This document shows positions 59,238 through 64,000 of a stretch of 64,000 nucleotides of DNA, piece by piece (positions within the stretch are counted from its first letter, which is position 1; the number at the start of each line of letters is the position of its first letter). The stretch is from Flavobacterium cheongpyeongense (GTDB lineage Bacteria > Bacteroidota > Bacteroidia > Flavobacteriales > Flavobacteriaceae). The stretch spans positions 468,843 through 532,842 of the forward strand of contig NZ_QJHK01000002.1 in assembly GCF_003202435.1 (NCBI RefSeq), given 5' to 3'. A program made the translations under genes and the position numbers. A model generated the notes under the pieces. The model saw only the letters and a list, made by a program, of their open reading frames with translations. It was not told the origin of the DNA and did not search any database.

Positions 59238-59255
59238 ATAATTATAATAATCAGT

Positions 59256-60470
59256 ATGAAAACAAATCGATTTTTTATGAAATATGCTGCACTGGCAATA
59301 CTATGTTCCGCTTTCGCATTTACGTCATGCAGTTCTGATGATTCAAAAAAAGATTCAGGTCAGGGAGACAATCCGGCAGTAATAGCGGCTGTTCGTGTTA
59401 ATACGCCGGCAGGCAGGGTTTTTTATTTGGGTGCATACGATAAATTTCCGGAAACTCTTGATTACACAACGATGACAGAAATAGGTCCTGGTGCAACCAT
59501 ATATTCTTATGGCGAGCATCCTTATGTTTGGAATGGTACCGCTTCAACCTTAACTAAATATAATGTAAGTAATGATATGACCATTTCGAGTGCAGATGCT
59601 TTAAGCCTTGCCGGCACCGGAGTTAGCGGTACTTTTGGCCCACCTGCTTTTGTGTCTGAAACGGAAGCTTATTTTTTCGCCCTAAATGATGGAAAAGTCA
59701 TTAAGTTCAATCCAACGACTATGAGTATAACAGAAACTATAGCAGTAACGCCATTGCCTTTCAGTAATGATGCTGCGATTAAAACAGCTACGTATAGCAG
59801 TTATGTGACTTCGGCAGGGAAAATTATTTTACCGGTGGCAGCAACTCCAACCGATTATAACAAATTTCTGCAATATGCACAAATCGCTGTTTTTGACAGA
59901 GCATCAAAAGCAGTTTCGTATGTTAACGATTCCCGCATGTCAATGGGATACTATACGTTTGCAAAAGGAAACGATGGTTCATTGTATTACAGACCATCCC
60001 GTGAAACTGCCCTTTCATTAGATTACAGCACAGTAACCGGTAATCCAACCACAAGCGGATTATTAAAGGTAAATCCTAACGGAACATTCGATCCTAATTT
60101 CTTCGTAGATCTAAAAACGGCTTTAAATGCACATTCTGTTAATGTAGTAGCTTATGTTCACGGAGATAAAGCGCTTGCACAGTATCACGATAATACATTT
60201 ACCGCACCTGCAAAACCTGCTGACTGGCTAAATGTACCAACAAAATTTGCACTTGTAGATTTAAAAACGTTAAAGGTTGAACCTTTTACATCATTTGAGC
60301 AATACGGAACCGTTTACTCAGTAGGTACAATTGATGGTGTAGAATATTACGGTAATATCAGTGCTCCAAACGGTAAATTCAGTCTTTTGAAGCAAAATGG
60401 AGCTGCCGATTTTGAAGCAATTTCAGAAGCAGTTGGCGGTAGCTTAATATTCGTTGGAAAATTACGATAA
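59256..60470 (+). CDS. DUF4374 lipoprotein
   Basis: 404 residues. The signal peptide ends in a lipobox AFTSC (Cys25), followed by SSDDSKKDSGQ. The mature part is a beta-propeller-like protein with repeated YF/FN segments (GRVFYLGAYDKFPETLDYTT, KVIKFNPTTMSITETIAV). DUF4374 proteins occur in Bacteroidetes beside a TonB receptor and a PepSY membrane protein; the triplet is seen here. It likely assists ferric-siderophore handling at the outer membrane or periplasm. It ends at a strong terminator. Family call good. Confidence 0.88.
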   Translation: MKTNRFFMKYAALAILCSAFAFTSCSSDDSKKDSGQGDNPAVIAAVRVNTPAGRVFYLGAYDKFPETLDYTTMTEIGPGATIYSYGEHPYVWNGTASTLTKYNVSNDMTISSADALSLAGTGVSGTFGPPAFVSETEAYFFALNDGKVIKFNPTTMSITETIAVTPLPFSNDAAIKTATYSSYVTSAGKIILPVAATPTDYNKFLQYAQIAVFDRASKAVSYVNDSRMSMGYYTFAKGNDGSLYYRPSRETALSLDYSTVTGNPTTSGLLKVNPNGTFDPNFFVDLKTALNAHSVNVVAYVHGDKALAQYHDNTFTAPAKPADWLNVPTKFALVDLKTLKVEPFTSFEQYGTVYSVGTIDGVEYYGNISAPNGKFSLLKQNGAADFEAISEAVGGSLIFVGKLR

Positions 60471-60517
60471 TGTCTTTTTTGACTATATAACCAAAACTTA
60501 TTTTTCGTATTAAAAAG

Positions 60518-60556
60518 AAGAAGCTGTCTATTGCCGGGACAGCTTCTTTATTTTTG
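60518..60556 (+). terminator. Rho-independent terminator after the DUF4374 gene
   Basis: AAGAAGCTGTC (60518-60528) and GACAGCTTCTT (60538-60548) form an 11-bp stem with a 9-nt loop followed by TATTTTT. Confidence 0.9.
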
Positions 60557-60645
60557 GCGTTTTAGACAATTAAATTAGGAATTTCTTCATAAATAACCTT
60601 GGATATTATAACACAAAATCGCACCTAATTTATGCCAAATAAATA

Positions 60646-60653
60646 TAGATTTG
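60646..60653 (+). promoter_or_regulatory. -7 promoter box of the PepSY gene
   Basis: TAGATTTG matches TAnnTTTG, 26 bases before the ATG. It gives the PepSY gene its own start after the terminator. The Fur-like palindrome is not seen here. Confidence 0.35.
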
Positions 60654-60678
60654 CAAAAATTAAATTCTTTAGAAACAC

Positions 60679-61797
60679 ATGAAGAAAAAATTAAAGAAGA
60701 AAATTGGACAACTTCACTTGTGGTTAGGACTTGCCTCTGGTCTGGTTTTATTTACCGTAGCTCTTACCGGAAGCTTATTGGTTTTTGAAAAAGAAATAGA
60801 CCAGTTTTTCAATCCTGAATTTTATAATGTAGCGCAGATTGGCAAAAAGAAAAAAACAATTGATTATTGTACAAGTGCCATTCAAAAAGAATATGGCATT
60901 GAAAAATTAAACCGAATTATAGTTTATGGTGACCCAAAACGTACCCTTACAATTATAGGAAAAGACAGCAAAGGGGATAGCCAAATTTTCTCTGTAGATC
61001 CTTACACCGGAAAAACACTTGGAACTATGGCACAGAAAAACCGTTTTTTCTCTATTGTCTTAAGCATACACAGGAATTTACTGATGCATGACATTGGCGA
61101 AATCATTACAGGATGTTCCTGTCTGATCTTTGTATTCATGTTAATTTCCGGGCTTGTTTTATGGTGGCCTAAAAAAGCCAAAAACCTTAAACAGCGCCTG
61201 ACTGTGAAATGGAAAGGATCATTTAAAAGAATCAACTGGGACTTTCATTCGACTTTTGGTTTTTACACTTTTCTTTTTTTATTAATTATTGCCCTTACGG
61301 GCTTAACATGGTCTTTTAAATGGTTTGAAAACGGAATGTACTACTTAGCAAACGGCACCACAGATAAACCTTCTGCTAAAGTAGAAAACCCTGTCAAAAT
61401 AGATCCAAAACTGGATAAAACTGACTTTTATCAACATATATATCATAAAACAGACAGTCTGTTTCCTGACAAAGGCAACATGCAAATCAGGATGCCCGCT
61501 GATACGATCAATAGTATTCTGGTACTAAAAGAGCATTTGAATTTTAATATTCCAAATCAGTACAGCTCCCTTTATTTTGACAAATACACTGGTAAAAATA
61601 TAGTAGTCAGGCCTTATGAATCGTCTTCCAGAGGAGACAAATTAAAACGTCTTATTTATCCAATCCATACTGGAAGCATTTTCGGATATCCTACCAAAAT
61701 ACTTGCCTTTATCGTCTGTCTTTTTGCCGTAACCCTGCCAGTTACGGGATTACTGATATGGCTTGGAAAAAGAAAAAAAGTTAAAACTAAATTCTGA
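60679..61797 (+). CDS. PepSY-associated inner-membrane protein, putative ferric-siderophore reductase
   Basis: 372 residues, about four membrane helices. The N-terminal QLHLWLGLASGLVLFTVALT is the PepSY-TM start with His in the first helix. SIHRNLLMHDIGEIITG, NWDFHSTFGFYTFLFLLIIA and IYPIHTGSIFGYPTKILAFI carry His residues spaced for heme or metal binding. It ends with the basic tail KRKKVKTKF. Relatives beside siderophore receptors are thought to reduce ferric siderophores. It follows a terminator and has its own -7 box. Family confident; reductase role inferred. Confidence 0.88.
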   Translation: MKKKLKKKIGQLHLWLGLASGLVLFTVALTGSLLVFEKEIDQFFNPEFYNVAQIGKKKKTIDYCTSAIQKEYGIEKLNRIIVYGDPKRTLTIIGKDSKGDSQIFSVDPYTGKTLGTMAQKNRFFSIVLSIHRNLLMHDIGEIITGCSCLIFVFMLISGLVLWWPKKAKNLKQRLTVKWKGSFKRINWDFHSTFGFYTFLFLLIIALTGLTWSFKWFENGMYYLANGTTDKPSAKVENPVKIDPKLDKTDFYQHIYHKTDSLFPDKGNMQIRMPADTINSILVLKEHLNFNIPNQYSSLYFDKYTGKNIVVRPYESSSRGDKLKRLIYPIHTGSIFGYPTKILAFIVCLFAVTLPVTGLLIWLGKRKKVKTKF

Positions 61798-61832
61798 TTA
61801 TTTTTAGAAATAACCAAGTGTACAGACCAGAC

Positions 61833-61858
61833 AAAGCTTCGGATTTCTCCGGAGCTTT
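61833..61858 (+). terminator. Hairpin after the PepSY gene
   Basis: AAAGCTTCGG (61833-61842) pairs with CCGGAGCTTT (61849-61858) with one T-G pair and a 6-nt loop. The T-run after it is short, so termination may be weak. Confidence 0.55.
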
Positions 61859-61969
61859 CGCTTTATTGAAAATCAGCATTTTCATTTGTGCATGAAACCT
61901 AAATAAATTATATTAGCAATGCTTCAAAGTAATTTAAATTAAAACCTTCGACGTAAACCCAAAGTCTGA

Positions 61970-63499
61970 ATGAGCCCAAAAAACTTAATTTTAATCGCTT
62001 TCATAATTTTAAAATTTGTGTTGCAATATGCATTGCTAAGTCCTGAATACGATTTACAGCGCGATGAATATTTGCATCTTGATCAGGCAAATCATCTGGC
62101 CTGGGGCTATTTATCAGTCCCTCCTGCAACATCGTGGTTTTCATATATCATTCTGTTACTTGGAAATTCTGTTTTCTGGGTGAAGTTCTTCCCTGCCCTT
62201 TTTGGCGTTTTAACTCTGGTAATCGTATGGAAAACCATTGAAATGCTGAAAGGCAACGTATATGCTTTAATTTTAGGAGCCGTTTGTATTGTGTTTTCAT
62301 CATTACTCCGAATGAATATGCTTTACCAGCCCAATTCATTAGACATCTTGTGCTGGACAGCTTTTTATTACACAATAATTCAATATATAACCAGTGAAAA
62401 AACAAAATGGATCTATATCGCTGCGATCGTTTTTGCATTTGGTTTTCTGAACAAATACAATATCCTCTTTTTACTTATTGGTCTTTTTCCGGCACTTTTA
62501 CTTTCAAAGCAAAGAAAAATACTGGCCCAAAAGCAACTTTATTTTGCTTTGATTTTAGGATTGGTATTGATTACGCCCAATCTTTTATGGCAATACAACA
62601 ATCAATTCCCGGTAGTACATCATATGAAAGAATTGTCCGAAACACAATTAGTTAATGTCGATCGTGTTGATTTTTTAAAAGAACAATTGTTGCTTTTTAT
62701 TGGTTCTCTTTTTGTTATAATTGCTGCTTTATTTGCCTTATTATTTTACAAACCATTTAAAGAATACCAATTTTTCTTTGCCTCTCTCCTCTTTACACTT
62801 CTTGTTTTTTTATACTTTAAAGCAAAAGGATATTATGCGATTGGCCTATACCCTGTTTATATTGCTTTTGGTTCGGTTTTCTTGTCTGAAGTTTTCAGAA
62901 AAGGATGGAAACGGTATTTATTAGCAGTATTCATTATCATTCCGATATTGTTTTTTATTCCGATATACAATCTTGCTTTTCCAAATAAAAGCCCTGAATA
63001 CATTGTAAACCATTCTGAAAAATATAAAAAGCTGGGGCTACTGCGTTGGGAAGACGGACAGGATCATGAACTGCCTCAGGACTTTGCTGATATGCTGGGC
63101 TGGAAAGAACTTGCCCGTAAAACAGATTCTGTTTACGCTTTATTACCTAATTCAGATAAAACACTTGTGCTGTGTGATAATTACGGACAGGCCGGTGCGA
63201 TTAATTATTACACCAAAAAAAGAATCAAAGCGGTTTCTTTCAATGCAGATTATGTCAATTGGTTCAATCTCAATGTCGTTTATCAAAACCTCATCAGAGT
63301 CAGGGAATATGAAGAACACACTACCGAATTGAATGAAACTGGTCATTATTTTGAATCTTCTGTTATTGGAGGTAAAATAACCAACAAATATGCGAGAGAA
63401 TATCAAACTACCCTTTTTGTTTTTAAGGGAGCCAAAATTAATATTAATGGCAGAATTGAAAATGAAATTAAAGAAACTAAAAATTACAGTAAAAAATAA
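61970..63499 (+). CDS. GT39-like membrane glycosyltransferase (PMT/ArnT type)
   Basis: 509 residues with about ten membrane helices in the N-terminal 400. YDLQRDEYLHLDQANHLAWG has the Asp-Glu pair in the first periplasmic loop (the DE motif of GT-C enzymes), and SVPPATSWFSYIILLL and FWVKFFPALFGVLTLVIVWK match the PMT_2 family. The soluble C-terminal 150 residues follow LGLLRWEDGQDHELPQDFAD. Such enzymes transfer sugars from polyprenyl phosphate to lipids or proteins outside the cytoplasmic membrane. It stands alone between terminator and tRNA gene. Acceptor unknown. Confidence 0.85.
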   Translation: MSPKNLILIAFIILKFVLQYALLSPEYDLQRDEYLHLDQANHLAWGYLSVPPATSWFSYIILLLGNSVFWVKFFPALFGVLTLVIVWKTIEMLKGNVYALILGAVCIVFSSLLRMNMLYQPNSLDILCWTAFYYTIIQYITSEKTKWIYIAAIVFAFGFLNKYNILFLLIGLFPALLLSKQRKILAQKQLYFALILGLVLITPNLLWQYNNQFPVVHHMKELSETQLVNVDRVDFLKEQLLLFIGSLFVIIAALFALLFYKPFKEYQFFFASLLFTLLVFLYFKAKGYYAIGLYPVYIAFGSVFLSEVFRKGWKRYLLAVFIIIPILFFIPIYNLAFPNKSPEYIVNHSEKYKKLGLLRWEDGQDHELPQDFADMLGWKELARKTDSVYALLPNSDKTLVLCDNYGQAGAINYYTKKRIKAVSFNADYVNWFNLNVVYQNLIRVREYEEHTTELNETGHYFESSVIGGKITNKYAREYQTTLFVFKGAKININGRIENEIKETKNYSKK

Positions 63500-63730
63500 G
63501 TACTGATTCAGGAATATCTAAGACGAATTAATGATTTAATATTTCTAAAATTTTCAGTTATAACTCCAATATAACATGAAGATATTGAATGCATAATGGG
63601 TATTCATAAATCTGAAAAAAACAGAAATACCGCCTATAAAATCTAACCCTCTATTTTAACCATTAAGAACTTACTTATCAAACAGTTACAAAACAATATA
63701 CCAATCCTATAAAGTTTTTCAGAATTTTCT

Positions 63731-63760
63731 TTGGATAACCGTATTTAGTGTTTATCTTTG
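63731..63760 (+). promoter_or_regulatory. Promoter of the tRNA gene
   Basis: TATCTTTG (63753-63760) is a TAnnTTTG box with TTG at 63731-63733, a spacing of 19 bases, the standard Flavobacterium layout. It starts 13 bases before the mature tRNA 5' end. Confidence 0.7.
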
Positions 63761-63772
63761 CACCCGAAACAT

Positions 63773-63845
63773 CGCGGGATAGAGCAGTAGGCAGCTCGTC
63801 GGGCTCATAACCCGAAGGTCACAGGTTCGAGTCCTGTTCCCGCTA
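63773..63845 (+). tRNA. tRNA-Met(CAT), initiator type
   Basis: Cloverleaf of 73 nt plus unencoded CCA. Anticodon CAT sits in loop CTCATAA between TCGGG and CCCGA. The T arm is ACAGG-TTCGAGT-CCTGT. Three features mark an initiator: mismatch C1 x T72, three stacked G-C pairs at the base of the anticodon stem, and A11-T24 in the D stem. CCA is not encoded (CTA follows). Confidence 0.93.
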
Positions 63846-63856
63846 CTAAGTAAAAG

Positions 63857-63881
63857 CTTCAGAGAAATCTGGAGTTTTTTT
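63857..63881 (+). terminator. Terminator after the tRNA
   Basis: CTTCAGA (63857-63863) pairs with TCTGGAG (63868-63874), one T-G pair, around a GAAA tetraloop, followed by seven T. Confidence 0.8.
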
Positions 63882-63900
63882 GTTTATAGCGTTTTGAAAT

Positions 63901-64000
63901 ATGGCTGAATTTGTTGTTTACATTCTTTATTCTGAAAAATTTAAGAAAAATTATACTGGTTTTACTTCCAATTTAATCGAAAGATTTAAATCTCATAATG
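63901..64000 (+). CDS. GIY-YIG domain protein, 5' part; continues past the window
   Basis: The first 33 residues from the ATG at 63901 are visible. VVYILYSEKFKKNYTGFTSN then LIERFKSHN match the GIY-YIG core (VYIL.S....YY.G.T.dl..R...HN). Small single-domain GIY-YIG proteins of this UvrC/URI-like type are common in Bacteroidetes, often in tandem beside tRNA genes. The right edge of the window cuts it; length and function unknown. Confidence 0.75.
   Translation, partial: MAEFVVYILYSEKFKKNYTGFTSNLIERFKSHN

Overview
The window is AT-rich and looks like a Flavobacterium or close relative. Supporting signs are TAnnTTTG-type -7 promoter boxes, few recognisable Shine-Dalgarno sites, a TonB receptor with a carboxypeptidase-like N-domain, a DUF4374/PepSY pair, and protein family choices typical of Flavobacteriia. 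I see no phage integrase, replication origin or CRISPR array. Family assignments come from reading motifs, not from database searches.

Region 1 (1-5.7 kb): the C-terminal part of an M16 peptidase, then a decayed stretch. This stretch holds a zinc-ribbon transposase-like remnant, an intact SDR oxidoreductase, a broken TetR-type regulator with candidate operators, and a remnant of a secreted protein. A LuxR-HTH regulator with a degenerate receiver domain follows.

Region 2 (5.7-32.1 kb): a near-complete extracellular contractile injection system (eCIS, Afp/PVC/AlgoCIS type) on the + strand. In order it holds a DUF4255 cap protein, an unknown protein, the sheath, two tube proteins, a DUF5908 mini-protein, a LysM adaptor, a VgrG-like spike, a PAAR tip, gp25, two large baseplate proteins, a tape-measure-type protein, two unknown alanine-rich helical proteins, an unknown protein, an AAA+ ATPase and a membrane-anchored GH25 muramidase. 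Three candidate cargos follow. They share a short N-terminal leader and have different C-termini; one has a nuclease-like His-Me finger motif.

Region 3 (32.1-41.4 kb, - strand): a methyltransferase, a LodB-like flavoprotein and a LodA-type quinoprotein oxidase fused to an N-terminal catalase-like domain whose usual catalytic His is Phe. Next come mnmE and katG.

Region 4 (42.2-61.8 kb): a GH130-like protein, a clavaminate-synthase-like 2OG oxygenase and an NRPS-independent siderophore locus. Its gene order matches rhbB-C-D-E-F of rhizobactin 1021, but the IucA-type synthetase and the acetyltransferase are fused and no diaminobutyrate aminotransferase is present. A MATE exporter, an acyl carrier protein, an AMP-ligase and a membrane acyltransferase follow, then a TonB receptor, a DUF4374 lipoprotein and a PepSY membrane protein. 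The synthesis and uptake promoters share a TAnnTTTG box followed by a TTATTTA-NNN-TAAATAA palindrome, a good candidate for a Fur-type operator.

Region 5 (61.9-64 kb): a GT39-like membrane glycosyltransferase, an initiator-type tRNA-Met with its own promoter and terminator, and the start of a GIY-YIG protein.
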